A stretch of 36,444 nt of DNA from CAZFAP01 sp964516325 (GCA_964516325.1 CAZFAP010000029.1:1-36444), one strand, 5' to 3'; positions 8,426-17,120 are shown, numbered from the stretch's first letter. The notes: generated by a model not told the origin, from the sequence alone. A program made the numbers and translations.

Positions 8426-8924
8426 GGTTCTCGCTCCCTATTCCTCTGCCAATGAAAAATGCGTGTTTGTTATCTTCGAGGCGCCTGGGGGGAACACAGG
8501 CAGCAATGGCGTCTATCCATATTGTCTCGGAAATGTCCAGATGGACAGAGAGAATCCCCACGACGGCTGTGTTCAGGGTTCTCGGATTCCTGAGCCTTCC
8601 CGCTGTGCCGAGCGGAGCTTCGAGGAATAGGCCTCCCTTCCGCAAATAGCTGATGTGCCTCCGTCCTTCCTCGGGGTGAAGCGACAGCAAGATGTCTGCG
8701 TGGCCCCTTTCGATCAGGGGCGAATAGACCTTGTTCCCAAGCCGAACGCAACTCGTAACGCTCCCGCCCCGCTGGCTCATCCCGTGGACTTCGCTTTTCT
8801 TGACATCGAAGCCCGCCAAAAGGCCAGCCTGGCTGATTATTTCGGAGGCCAGCACAATCCCTTGCCCGCCGATTCCGGCCAAGAATATATCAATTTTGCG
8901 GGACTCGGTGCGACTTTTTGTCAA
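8403..8924 (-). CDS. iorB: Indolepyruvate ferredoxin oxidoreductase, beta subunit
   Basis: About 173 residues if translation begins at the TTG at 8924, which overlaps the iorA stop (ATTGA); an in-frame start at 8975 would lie deep inside iorA. The protein opens with IDIFLAGIGGQGIVLASEII, the hallmark of the pyruvate-oxidoreductase gamma-type domain, followed by EVHGMSQRGGSV, which binds CoA or the partner in this family. It ends with WIDAIAACVPPR and the conserved N..AF..G segment. With IorA it oxidatively decarboxylates aryl pyruvates to aryl-acetyl-CoA, reducing ferredoxin. Slightly short for the family (usually about 190-200), but all core motifs are present. Start codon choice is the main uncertainty. 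Confidence 0.9.
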   Translation of the reverse strand: MTKSRTESRKIDIFLAGIGGQGIVLASEIISQAGLLAGFDVKKSEVHGMSQRGGSVTSCVRLGNKVYSPLIERGHADILLSLHPEEGRRHISYLRKGGLFLEAPLGTAGRLRNPRTLNTAVVGILSVHLDISETIWIDAIAACVPPRRLEDNKHAFFIGRGIGSENHDLGRET

Positions 8925-10675
8925 TAGATTGCCTCCACGCGACAAACCTGCCTGCACAGCCCGCACCCGTTGCACAACTGCGGGTCAATTTTGACTATTC
9001 CTTCTTCGGTCGTGCGCATTGCCGGGCAGCCGAGCCGGAGGCATAGTCCGCAACCCCCGCACTTTCCCGCGTCAACTCTCAGCGCCGGGGCGTGCGGTTT
9101 TCTATCGAGGAGAACGCACTCTCGCTGGCTGATAATCACGGAAAGACCTTCCTCCTCGGTCGCCCGCTTAATCGCATTGGTGACTGCTTCCATGTCGTAT
9201 GGATCAACGATTTGAACGCTGTCTGCTCCCAGAGCCCGGCAGAGCTTTTCGTAATCAACTCTCTTTGTCTCGCCCCCCTTCAGAGTCTTGCCCGTTCCTG
9301 GGTGGTCCTGCCGCCCGGTCATCGCGGTCGTCGAATTGTCCAGAATGATGATTGTGCCGGGTGTCCGGTTGTATGCCATGTCCATCAGACCGGGCAGCCC
9401 GGCATGGAGAAACGTCGAATCTCCTATAACTGCGACTACTTTCTTCCGCTGTTCCGGCGGAAGGACGCGGCTGAACCCCGCCGCATTGCCGATGGCGGCG
9501 CCCATGCAGATGCACGTATCGAGGGAATTGAGCGGCGGCAGAGCCCCCAGCGTGTAGCATCCGATGTCCCCGGTTACTTGCAGCTTGAGCCGCGCGAGGG
9601 CGTAGAACACCCCCCTATGGGGGCAGCCGGGGCACATGACGGGCGGACGACCGCCGGATTCGGCAGAGGGCGACTTTGTCTTGCCCTTCCTGCCAGTGAC
9701 GATTTGGCGGACAAGCTCCGGATTCAGCTCGCCGCACATGAACTCGGAGGGCTTTCCCTTGACCTTCAGCCCGATGGCTTTTATGTGCTCTTCGAGGAAG
9801 GGGTCCAGCTCCTCCACGACAACCAGCCTCTTCACTCTTCGGGCGAATTCTCGGATTTTCTTCTGGGGCAGAGGATAGCTCATCCCCAGTTTCAGATAGG
9901 ACGCCTGCGGAGCAACCTCCTTGCAGTATTGATAGGAGACTCCGCTTGTGATGATGCCGAGTCGTCTATCACCAAGCTCGATCCGGTTTATCCCGATTTC
10001 GTCGGAGAGGGCTGACAGCTTCTCGAGTCGTTTCTCGACAATCCTGTGCCTGACCCGGGCATTGGCGGGAACCATCACGTATTTCGCGGGGTCCTTATCG
10101 AAGGACATCTGCCGGTTCAGGTTGAGTCTTGCCGCCGGTCGGACGACGCTTTTGGAGTGAGAGATTCTTGTGGTAAGCCGGAGGAGGACGGGCGTGTCGT
10201 ATTTTTCGCTTATTTGAAAGGCGAGGCGAACGAAGTGGCGGGCTTCGTCGCTATCGGACGGCTCCAGCATCGGTATCTTGGCGAATTTTGCATAGTTACG
10301 GTTATCCTGCTCGTTCTGGGAGCTATGCATTCCGGGGTCATCGGCGCTGACGACGACCAGTCCCCCTTTGATGCCGGTGTACGAAAGGGTCATCAGGGCA
10401 TCCGAAGCCACGTTCAGACCCACGTGCTTCATGGCGACAAGGCTTCTCGCCCCGCACATGGAGGCGCCAATGGCGACTTCTAACGCGACTTTCTCGTTCG
10501 GAGACCACTGGCAGTCCACGTCATCGTACGTGGAAAGGGACTCCAGGATTTCGGTGCTGGGCGTGCCGGGGTAGGCGGCGGCGAACCGCACTCCTGCCTC
10601 GTAAGCCCCTCGGGCCAGGGCTTCATTGCCTGACAGCAGCTTCTTCTTTGCCAATGTTCGGGTGGAACCTTGCAT
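8921..10675 (-). CDS. iorA: Indolepyruvate ferredoxin oxidoreductase, alpha subunit
   Basis: 584 residues. Order of domains: N-terminal pyrimidine-binding domain (NEALARGAYEAGVRFAAAYPGTPSTE), a middle linker domain, the TPP-pyrophosphate domain (GDIGCYTLGALPPL, GDSTFLHAGLPGL, ILDNSTTAMTGRQDHPGTG), and a C-terminal ferredoxin-like segment. The first cluster motif is C-x2-C-x2-C-x4-C followed by Pro (CGGCGLCLRLGCP), the second C-x2-C-x2-C-x3-C (CNGCGLCRQVC), so two [4Fe-4S] clusters are expected. It is the catalytic subunit for oxidation of indole-, phenyl- and hydroxyphenyl-pyruvate and marks an anaerobic, ferredoxin-based metabolism. It heads the operon iorA-iorB-paaK-ACT-paaK-aquaporin. No clear Shine-Dalgarno or promoter is seen in the short space before the ATG. 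Confidence 0.95.
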   Translation of the reverse strand: MQGSTRTLAKKKLLSGNEALARGAYEAGVRFAAAYPGTPSTEILESLSTYDDVDCQWSPNEKVALEVAIGASMCGARSLVAMKHVGLNVASDALMTLSYTGIKGGLVVVSADDPGMHSSQNEQDNRNYAKFAKIPMLEPSDSDEARHFVRLAFQISEKYDTPVLLRLTTRISHSKSVVRPAARLNLNRQMSFDKDPAKYVMVPANARVRHRIVEKRLEKLSALSDEIGINRIELGDRRLGIITSGVSYQYCKEVAPQASYLKLGMSYPLPQKKIREFARRVKRLVVVEELDPFLEEHIKAIGLKVKGKPSEFMCGELNPELVRQIVTGRKGKTKSPSAESGGRPPVMCPGCPHRGVFYALARLKLQVTGDIGCYTLGALPPLNSLDTCICMGAAIGNAAGFSRVLPPEQRKKVVAVIGDSTFLHAGLPGLMDMAYNRTPGTIIILDNSTTAMTGRQDHPGTGKTLKGGETKRVDYEKLCRALGADSVQIVDPYDMEAVTNAIKRATEEEGLSVIISQRECVLLDRKPHAPALRVDAGKCGGCGLCLRLGCPAMRTTEEGIVKIDPQLCNGCGLCRQVCRVEAIY

Positions 10676-10699
10676 CCGATGCGGCTACAGATTTGGGTC

Positions 10700-10742
10700 A
10701 AGAAAAGGTTGCCGCGAGCCCGGAACGGCGGCTCGCGGCAAC
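10700..10742 (-). terminator. Intrinsic terminator after the porin gene
   Basis: A perfect 13-bp inverted repeat (10708-10720 with 10730-10742; GTTGCCGCGAGCC and its complement, 9-base loop) is followed on the minus strand by CCTTTTCTT. It lies 143 bases past the stop of the minus-strand porin and 32 bases before iorA, so it should separate the two transcripts. The 10743-10885 stretch shows no confident promoter for iorA. Confidence 0.75.
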
Positions 10743-10885
10743 CACATTTGCTTGCTTCAGGCCGGCTCGGCCAAACGATTACATAGCCCTTTTCTCTGGG
10801 GGTCGCAGGTCACACTGCCAGGAGGGCAATCATGACAAGCGCTCCCCTGTCGCGCTCAACCGTGCTTAAAGCCGGCTTTCGCCAC

Positions 10886-12253
10886 TTAGAAGGTGCACAT
10901 CATCTCGAGACGAGCGAAGTACGCGGTATCGTCAACCAGGTAGTAGTCTCCCGGCTGCACAAATTCTCCGAGGAGGTGCCCGGACCACGTGTTGTTCAGC
11001 TTGACCTTGAGCCAGGCTGTGTACATGGAGCCGCGCTCGCTTTCGCCGCCCGGACCGTCTTCCTCCGGCGCCCACATGTAGCCGCCCGTCAACTGGAGAA
11101 GAACCTTCGCCGAGAATGGCACGTCCAGGCCCACGTACGGGTATGTTACGTTGGACCACCGGCCGGCGCCATCGGCGTCCCAGGCGTAAACGAATAGCTC
11201 GCTGTGCTGCGGATAGCGCGCCCAGAGCGGATTCCATCCTTCGTCATCCTCGGAGTCCGGATCATCTCCCGACAGGCAATACAGTCCGGCGCTCACGGCC
11301 GGATTGACCTTTTCAGTGGCGGCGAACTTGTAGGACAGCTTGCCATCCACCATCCAGCCGCTGACGTCCTGCGAGCCTCTCTCGCCGAGTTGGCCGGCAA
11401 GTTCGAGGTTTCCGCTGACGCTCGGAGAGAACTGCGGCATGAGCCGGACGCCGACAGTGTGCAGGTTGAGGTCGTCGGGCTGCGCGACGGTAACCGCCGG
11501 GTCCGTCGCCGTGGCGGGAATCGTGAACTTGTAGTCGCTTTCGTTCTTGAAGAGATAGTACGCTTCGAGGGGCATCTTCTCGATGGACTTGTTCTTCAAA
11601 TAGACGCCCCCACCAGTCTCGACCATGTCGGTGGGATACTTTCCGATAAGGCCGACGAGGTCGCGATGCTGGGAGTTGATTGCGAGCTCATCCTCGGCTT
11701 TGTTCCAGATTCCAAGGATGTCGGCCACGGTCTTCGGCCACTTGATGCTTGCCTTGATGGCGTTGAAGTATATCGTTCGCGACCCGTCAAGAGGGTTGCC
11801 TTCGAGTATGACCCTTCCCGTGCCGTAGATTAGGTCCTGCCGCCCGATCCGCAGGTCGAACTTCCCATCCGCCAGGTTCGTGAGGTCGAGGTACAGGTTA
11901 TCGAGCACCCATTCATCCGGCCAGTCCCAGGTGTTCTTCCCGCTCCCTTCTTGATAAGAACGGAACTCGTTCACGATTCGTGCCTTGAACAGGACCAAGT
12001 CGCTGAACGAGTACTGTCCCCATATCCGGGTGCGACCCCGGAAGTAGATGTTTTCACCGCCGCGAGTCACACCGCCGGCGCTGATGGGAATGTCGTCAAA
12101 GTTCTCGCTTCTCAGCCGTATGTCTCCACCCCAATCGAACGCCTTCTTCTCGGGCTGTGCCGCCGGCGCCGCCGCGGCGCCTGCTTCCGAATAGGCCGGG
12201 GACATCAAGATAACGAACGCAAAAACTGCTACAAGTGCTGTGATTCTGCTCAT
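10886..12253 (-). CDS. Alginate-export-like outer-membrane porin
   Basis: 455 residues from ATG 12253, preceded by a G-rich ribosome site (GGGGGGGAATTCAG). Signal peptide MSRITALVAVFAFVILMSPAYSEA, then a mature start FDWGGDIRLRSENFDD and a strand-rich barrel with the family-like segments YFRGRTRIWGQYSF, LRIGRQDLIYGTGRVI and DGSRTIYFNAIKASIKW. These resemble the PF13372 'alginate export' porins, a family that in many bacteria is not tied to alginate. The last residue is Phe (MMCTF), the outer-membrane assembly signal. The 85 in-frame codons upstream cover the promoter and are not coding. Own promoter at 12420-12448 and own terminator, so monocistronic. Role: uptake or release of small polar solutes, substrate unknown. 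Confidence 0.87.
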   Translation of the reverse strand: MSRITALVAVFAFVILMSPAYSEAGAAAAPAAQPEKKAFDWGGDIRLRSENFDDIPISAGGVTRGGENIYFRGRTRIWGQYSFSDLVLFKARIVNEFRSYQEGSGKNTWDWPDEWVLDNLYLDLTNLADGKFDLRIGRQDLIYGTGRVILEGNPLDGSRTIYFNAIKASIKWPKTVADILGIWNKAEDELAINSQHRDLVGLIGKYPTDMVETGGGVYLKNKSIEKMPLEAYYLFKNESDYKFTIPATATDPAVTVAQPDDLNLHTVGVRLMPQFSPSVSGNLELAGQLGERGSQDVSGWMVDGKLSYKFAATEKVNPAVSAGLYCLSGDDPDSEDDEGWNPLWARYPQHSELFVYAWDADGAGRWSNVTYPYVGLDVPFSAKVLLQLTGGYMWAPEEDGPGGESERGSMYTAWLKVKLNNTWSGHLLGEFVQPGDYYLVDDTAYFARLEMMCTF

Positions 12254-12419
12254 CTGAATTCCCCCCCAATCTGTGGTTTGGTTGCGTGTTTGAGAACTGA
12301 CAGAAGTCCAGAAAACGATTCTGCTCTCTGCTTTCACCCCCTTCCGTGTGTCACTGCAAAAGGTAAACCTACACTTGTTAGATGTGTTCAGAAGCCAAAA
12401 GGTTGATTGGAATGGGCAC

Positions 12420-12448
12420 AATATATTCGCGGCCCGCTCTCTTGTCAA
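12420..12448 (-). promoter_or_regulatory. Strong sigma70-type promoter of the porin gene
   Basis: On the minus strand TTGACA (12443-12448) and TATATT (12420-12425) are 17 bases apart, near-consensus. The predicted leader to the ATG at 12253 is about 160 bases. Of the 12254-12547 gap, the rest shows nothing I can name. Confidence 0.7.
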
Positions 12449-12547
12449 GAAGCAAACCGCGCCGCGCAGGAAATCCGTTTTCCGCTGAAACGATGGTGGA
12501 TTATCCACAACTGGCCACCCAGTGTCAAGCCGTAAAAGGGTGTGGCT

Positions 12548-12913
12548 GTAATCCCTCAGTTATGGGCGGCGAAGGTCGTCGGCAATCCTGAAGTCTTTCC
12601 CATGGGGATGGAACCGCAGAGATCGCTGAGATGATACCGGCCCAGGACTGCGGAAGCCGCGATTCCGCATGACAAAGCGGGAGCTGCGCGCTCCCGCACC
12701 CCATATTGCGGGGCGCCTTTGAGCGAAGCTCCCGTGCTCGGGAATCCGATTCGTCTTCTTGAAATCTTCTCCGCTGTGTTTGCCCCGGAAGTCAATGGCG
12801 CGCAATCAAGGTTTTCACGGTCTCCGGGTGAACGAAGTTCATGAGGGACTGCGGTTGTTCTCTCTTGTCGTGTCCCAGTCAGCCCCCACCCCCGCCCGTG
12901 ACTGAGGCATTAC
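12548..12913. repeat. Long intergenic inverted-end element (type copy)
   Basis: 366 bp between the divergent porin and pseudopilin genes. The ends are inverted copies: the left starts GTAATCCCTCAGTTATGGGC and the right, read inward, GTAATGCCTCAGTCACGGGC, matching at 19 of 22 positions over 22 bases. Inside, read from the right end, come the 44-bp motif (12811-12854), the 60-bp block shared with 232-291, hairpins built on GGGAGC/GCTCCC, and AACCGCAGAGATCGC. No open frame looks like a gene and no transposase is present. The structure fits a MITE-like or REP-like non-autonomous element; no target-site duplication is evident. Confidence 0.8.
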
Positions 12914-13038
12914 ACCCTCCCAGCACTTTTTCTGGTTAACTCTCCCGAATTGCGGTACACTATCGCTTGACCCTCAAAAAGTGACTGCCTCGAGTTGGCT
13001 AAGGGGACGACTCGGAGAATCCGAAAGGAGGTGTGGCC

Positions 13039-13785
13039 ATGCAAAAACCACAACGCAGAGCCTTCACCCTCATAGAACTTCTCGTTGTTATCGCCATTCT
13101 CGCTATCCTCGCCGCTCTACTCTTGCCCGCGATTCAATCCGCGAAAGAGAAGGGGAGGCAGGCGACCTGCATTTCAAACATGAGAAGTCTGACGAACGCC
13201 TTCATGATGTACGCTGGCGAGTTCGATGAACACCTCCCCACATCGGGGCGCAGCGGCAGCAGCCCCTATTTCGAGTGGGTCGAGGGCGGAAACGTCATCG
13301 CGGTCCCCCAGACGAATCCCGACGCCTGCCAGCGCATTCGGATCGAAGACGGCACCATCTGGCCATATCTCTTCGGCCGGACGGAAACCGCCCGGGCCCG
13401 TCCCGACGACTGGTACGCCGACCCGTCCAAGAATCCGTATCTCTGTCCCTCCGCGGGGCCCATCGGCAGAAATCGCGGCTTGAGTTATACGATGAATTTC
13501 TATCTCGATGTCCCTGCATCCCACGACCTCTTCCGCATCGGCATCAAACTCGGACGAATTCGGCGTCCTTCCGACACCATCATGCTTGTTGACGAAAGCG
13601 AGCTGACGCTCAACGACGGCACCTTCTGGCACCGGGGGGTTGAGCTTGACATCCCCAGGCTCCTCCTCAAGCATTCTGGCGGAGCAAACCTTGCGTTCTG
13701 TGACGGGCACGTATCGTGGATCCAAAGAGATAAGCTCCTCGGGATGATGAGTAGAGATTCTGATGCTTTTTATCCCGAACGGTAG
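13039..13785 (+). CDS. Type II secretion pseudopilin-like protein (DUF1559-type)
   Basis: 248 residues from ATG 13039, with AAAGGAGG seven bases upstream; the GTG at 13033 is within the ribosome site spacing. N-terminus MQKPQRRAFTLIELLVVIAI carries the prepilin peptidase motif (cleavage before Phe, Glu at +5) and a ~20-residue hydrophobic helix. The C-terminal part has NLAFCDGHVSWI preceded by a His nine to ten residues upstream, the H-X9-DG signature common in Planctomycetes and Lentisphaerae pseudopilins. These proteins exist in large paralogous families and are thought to be exported or assembled by a type IV pilus/T2SS-like machine; no machine genes are nearby. A weak promoter-like TACACT lies at 12956-12961. 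Confidence 0.9.
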   Translation: MQKPQRRAFTLIELLVVIAILAILAALLLPAIQSAKEKGRQATCISNMRSLTNAFMMYAGEFDEHLPTSGRSGSSPYFEWVEGGNVIAVPQTNPDACQRIRIEDGTIWPYLFGRTETARARPDDWYADPSKNPYLCPSAGPIGRNRGLSYTMNFYLDVPASHDLFRIGIKLGRIRRPSDTIMLVDESELTLNDGTFWHRGVELDIPRLLLKHSGGANLAFCDGHVSWIQRDKLLGMMSRDSDAFYPER

Positions 13786-13934
13786 AGCTGTCCCCGTCGC
13801 AAGCCTTCGTCGTGCCTGGTCGTCAGCGTATCTACTGCCGGCGTAGCTGAGTTCGTCATGCATGACAATTCAAGCGGAGGCGCCAGACAAGGGCGGAAGT
13901 GTCCACCGAAAACTCGAAGTGAGGAGAAGCAACC

Positions 13935-15644
13935 GTGAGACAGTTTTCCTCCTGCGTTCTTTCCCTGCTGGTCTCGTACGCTATTTCCACCGCAGCCGAA
14001 GAGGTGCGGTTCGAGAAAATCGTCCTTGACCGCGAGTTCCAGGCGGAAGCCTGCGCCGTCGCCGACATAAACCGAGACGGGAAACCGGACATCGTCGTGG
14101 GAGATTCCTGGTACGAAGCCCCCGACTGGACAAGGCATCCTTTCCGGACGGTTGTCAAAGTGCGCACCTATAAGGACGTCCGGTACGACTATCCGGAAGA
14201 TGTCAACGGCGACGGGTATCTCGACCTCCTGACGGTACGGTTCGATAAAAGGGTAGAATGGTTCGAGAATCCCCAGGGAAAAGAGGGCGCCTGGGCGAAC
14301 CACCTTATCGGCGAATTCGACCTGTGCGAGGGCGTTCTCTACGAGGACGTGAACGGGGACGGAAAAGGCGATTTCCTCGGGCCGTTTCAGGCGCCGGCGA
14401 TCTGGTGGTGCGAAAGGACGGACGACCCGAAGGCGCCCTGGACGCGGTACGAGGTCGGCCCTCGCGGCGGCGACAGGCACGGCATCGGCGTTGGCGATGT
14501 CAATCGAGATGGCCGCAGTGATGTCGTGACCAAGCAAGGATGGTACGAGGCGCCGCTCGACCCCAGAAAGCAGGAATGGGAATTTCATCCGCTCGACCTC
14601 GGAGAATGCTTTCTGATTCACGTTTATGACGTGGATGGCGACGGCGACAACGACCTCATCAGCAGTTCTCCCCATGATTACGGACTCTGGTGGTGGGAGC
14701 AGAACGTGACGGTCTCCGAGGAGGCTAAAGCGGCCGGTGCTAAGCGAACCGAGACAGCAACGTGGTCGAATCACCTCATTGACCAGAGCTTCTCTCAGGC
14801 GCACGCCCTGGCGCTCGCCGACCTCGATGGGGACGGCGACAAGGACCTCGTCTCCGGCAAGCGATTTCAGGCTCACAATGGCGGCGATCCGGGGGCAAAT
14901 GAGCCCGCCGTACTGGTTTGGCTTGAGCTCGACCGAAGCGACGGCAAGGTTCGCTGGACACGTCATCTGATTGACGACAATTCGGGCGTCGGATACCAGC
15001 TCGCCGTATGCGATATAGACGGCGACCGCAATCCGGACATCCTGACTTCAAACAAGAAAGGCGTCTTCTTGTTCAAAAGCAGGTCGGCCCAGCGCTGGAC
15101 AAGGTTCTTCGCGACGCTGAACGATCTCGACGCATGGACCGGCGACAGAAAACTCTGGTCCGTCGAAAATGGCGTCCTGATTGGTCGCTCGCCCGGAATT
15201 CCTCGCAACACGTTCCTCTTCAGCAAAAAGAATTTCTCAGATTTCGTCCTGAAGCTTTCGGTCAGACTCCAGCCGAATAATGGGAATAGCGGCATCCAGT
15301 TCCGGAGCGAGTCGCTGGAAGGGGGCGAGGCCAGGGGTTACCAGGCTGATATAGGCGAGGGGTGGTGGGGAAGCCTCTACGACGAGAATGGGCGGGGAGT
15401 CCTCTTCGATGGCTACAAGGGCAAAGGAGAAAGAGCTGTCCGAAAAGGAGATTGGAATGAATACGTCATTCGGGCGATCGGCGATCGCATCCAGATCGAA
15501 ATCAACGGCACGATAACTACCGGCCTCCGCGACGACAAAAGGCGCGATGGACTTATCGGCTTCCAAATTCATTCCGGCGGACCGCTTGAGGTCTCGTTCA
15601 AGGACGTGCTCCTGAGGGATATTGCCGCCGAACGGGGGCAGTGA
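13935..15644 (+). CDS. Secreted FG-GAP/VCBS repeat protein with DUF1080 domain
   Basis: 569 residues, GTG start at 13935 with GAGGAG ten bases upstream and a signal peptide (MRQFSSCVLSLLVSYAISTA). The first ~370 residues hold seven DxDxDG-type calcium loops (DINRDGKPD, DVNGDGYLD, DVNGDGKGD, DVNRDGRSD, DVDGDGDND, DLDGDGDKD, DIDGDRNPD), as in FG-GAP beta-propellers. From about residue 395 to the end lies a DUF1080-like jelly-roll (FFATLNDLDAWTG, NGNSGIQFRSE, GWWGSLYDENGRG, GDWNEYVIRAIGDRIQIEING), related to 3-keto-disaccharide hydrolases. A propeller plus hydrolase/lectin fold suggests extracellular glycan binding or processing; the catalytic role is not established. The 149-bp gap before it shows nothing I recognise. 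Confidence 0.88.
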   Translation: MRQFSSCVLSLLVSYAISTAAEEVRFEKIVLDREFQAEACAVADINRDGKPDIVVGDSWYEAPDWTRHPFRTVVKVRTYKDVRYDYPEDVNGDGYLDLLTVRFDKRVEWFENPQGKEGAWANHLIGEFDLCEGVLYEDVNGDGKGDFLGPFQAPAIWWCERTDDPKAPWTRYEVGPRGGDRHGIGVGDVNRDGRSDVVTKQGWYEAPLDPRKQEWEFHPLDLGECFLIHVYDVDGDGDNDLISSSPHDYGLWWWEQNVTVSEEAKAAGAKRTETATWSNHLIDQSFSQAHALALADLDGDGDKDLVSGKRFQAHNGGDPGANEPAVLVWLELDRSDGKVRWTRHLIDDNSGVGYQLAVCDIDGDRNPDILTSNKKGVFLFKSRSAQRWTRFFATLNDLDAWTGDRKLWSVENGVLIGRSPGIPRNTFLFSKKNFSDFVLKLSVRLQPNNGNSGIQFRSESLEGGEARGYQADIGEGWWGSLYDENGRGVLFDGYKGKGERAVRKGDWNEYVIRAIGDRIQIEINGTITTGLRDDKRRDGLIGFQIHSGGPLEVSFKDVLLRDIAAERGQ

Positions 15645-15744
15645 CCGACCCAAGACATCGGGGTTTCCACGGCATGCTCTCGCCCAAAGCATGTCCTCCG
15701 TAACTCCGTGCCGCCTCCTTGAACGCGTCAGCCCCAGACGCAGC

Positions 15745-15912
15745 GTAATCCCTCCGTCACAAGTGGACAACGCCACAGAAGGCCGAGCCACCCGGGCCAG
15801 TCAACCCCTCCCCCGGTTCTTATCTGCGTCCATCTGCGTGCTCTGTGGTTCCGCCCCTCTCCATGACGCCCCTGGCCGGGCGCGAGTGTGCCGTCCACAA
15901 CTGAGGCGATAC
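15745..15912. repeat. Short intergenic inverted-end element (copy C)
   Basis: 168 bp between the FG-GAP gene and exbB. Left end GTAATCCCTCCGTCACAAG; right end, read inward, GTATCGCCTCAGTTGTGGAC. Between them is the reverse of the AACCACAGA...GATGGACGCAGATAA core that is also in the copy at 17121-17293. The flanking 15645-15744 shows nothing I can name. Confidence 0.7.
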
Positions 15913-15929
15913 AACACAGCCAATTTTTC

Positions 15930-15960
15930 TTGAGAGAGCCAAGCCCAATTGTGGTATCGT
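15930..15960 (+). promoter_or_regulatory. Candidate promoter of exbB-exbD
   Basis: TTGAGA (15930-15935) and TATCGT (15955-15960), 19 bases apart, 17 bases beyond the right end of the repeat element. The spacing is long, so confidence is low. Confidence 0.3.
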
Positions 15961-16074
15961 ATTTTTCAGGATTGAAAGGTGGCTTTTCGGCGACAGCTTT
16001 TGCTCTTTCCGACGAGGAAGTCGCCGAAAAATCTCTGTCAACGGCGCTCCAGCGCCTTCCGGGAAGAACTCCTT

Positions 16075-16707
16075 ATGTTCAAGATAATCGAAATGGGCGG
16101 GCCATTGATGTACCCGATCCTTTTGTGTTCCGTCCTCTTCCTGGCCATTTTCATCGAGCGCCTTTATCATTACCACCGAGCCAGAATTGACACCGAGCAA
16201 TTCATTTCCGCAATCCGAAACGTCGTGAAGAACAAGAATATTGATGAAGCTGTCTCCATCTGCGACGGAACGCCGGGCCCCGTCGCTCACATCATCAAAG
16301 CCGGAATTCTCAAGCACGACCGTCCCAAAGACGAGATCAAGGAAAGCATCGAAAACGCGGGGCTTCACGAGATTCCTCGCCTGGAAAAAAACCTGAGCGT
16401 CTTAGCGACGATCGCACACGTCGCCCCTCTCCTGGGGCTTCTGGGCACGGTCATGGGCATGATTAACGCTTTCCAGAAAATCCAGAGCGAAGGCGGTCGC
16501 GTCGTCCCGGCTGACCTTGCCGGGGGCATCTGGGTCGCGTTAATCACGACCGCAGCCGGCCTGTGCGTCGCCATTCCTGCGTACGTCGCTTACAACTACC
16601 TGGTGCGACGGGTGAACGCATTTGTCCTGGACATGGAAAGGAGCGCCACGGAGACCGTCGAACTCCTCGCCAGCGAAGAACACAAGGCGGACAAGCATGC
16701 AGTTTAA
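16075..16707 (+). CDS. exbB: ExbB/TolQ/MotA-family proton channel
   Basis: 210 residues. ATG 16075 is chosen because the 32 upstream codons are not protein-like and GGGAAG precedes the ATG. Three membrane segments: residues ~8-28 (GGPLMYPILLCSVLFLAIFI), ~115-140 (LATIAHVAPLLGLLGTVMGM) and ~160-182 (GIWVALITTAAGLCVAIPAY). The GLLGTV.GM and TTAAGL.VAIPAY motifs are the signature of this family, with the Thr residues that line the proton path. With ExbD it forms an inner-membrane motor powered by proton-motive force, usually for TonB-dependent transport or TolA-like work. exbD follows with an 11-base overlap. No tonB is visible here. Confidence 0.93.
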   Translation: MFKIIEMGGPLMYPILLCSVLFLAIFIERLYHYHRARIDTEQFISAIRNVVKNKNIDEAVSICDGTPGPVAHIIKAGILKHDRPKDEIKESIENAGLHEIPRLEKNLSVLATIAHVAPLLGLLGTVMGMINAFQKIQSEGGRVVPADLAGGIWVALITTAAGLCVAIPAYVAYNYLVRRVNAFVLDMERSATETVELLASEEHKADKHAV

Positions 16708-17104
16708 GAGAAACGTGACCATTGCCGGGGCGGAGATGAACATGACCCCGCTGATCGACGTCGTTCTCCAGCTCATCATCTTCTTCATGCTCTGTTCATC
16801 GTTCGTCTTCAACCCGGGGCTGAAAGTGGACCTGCCGGAGTACAGCTCCAGGGAGCCGGTTGCCGAGAGCGACATCATCGTGACCATCACCGAGGAACCG
16901 CTCTATTTCTACAACGAGAATTCCGTGGCTCTCGCGGAGTTGCGGAGGAAGTTCGTCGAGGCGGCGTCGCTCAACCCCAGCGCTCGGTTGATTATTAAAG
17001 CGGCAAACGAAGTTCCTCACGGCGCCGTCGTCAAGGTCATGCTCATGGCGAAGGACGCCGGGATCAATAATCAGGCTTTTGCGACGCGCTCCGGGGAGGA
17101 ATGA
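16697..17104 (+). CDS. exbD: ExbD/TolR-family biopolymer transport protein
   Basis: 135 residues from ATG 16697, inside the last codons of exbB, so translation is coupled. One N-terminal membrane helix (residues ~17-40) contains the proton-carrying Asp in MNMTPLIDVVLQLIIFFML, the hallmark of the family. The periplasmic part (about residues 45-130) has VDLPEYS and the alternating beta pattern with a final alpha segment. Partner of the ExbB protein. The absence of a nearby TonB or TolA gene leaves the driven process unknown. Confidence 0.92.
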   Translation: MQFKRNVTIAGAEMNMTPLIDVVLQLIIFFMLCSSFVFNPGLKVDLPEYSSREPVAESDIIVTITEEPLYFYNENSVALAELRRKFVEAASLNPSARLIIKAANEVPHGAVVKVMLMAKDAGINNQAFATRSGEE

Positions 17105-17120
17105 GCTCGGGCAAGGCGCT

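Noticed and set aside
10832..11197. Plus-strand frame with a good ribosome site (AGGAGG before ATG)
   Set aside because: Most of it is antisense to the porin's 3' end and the translation has no signature; the ribosome site looks accidental.
13770..14966. 398-residue minus-strand frame
   Set aside because: Antisense to the FG-GAP protein; its regularity mirrors the calcium loops of the sense gene.
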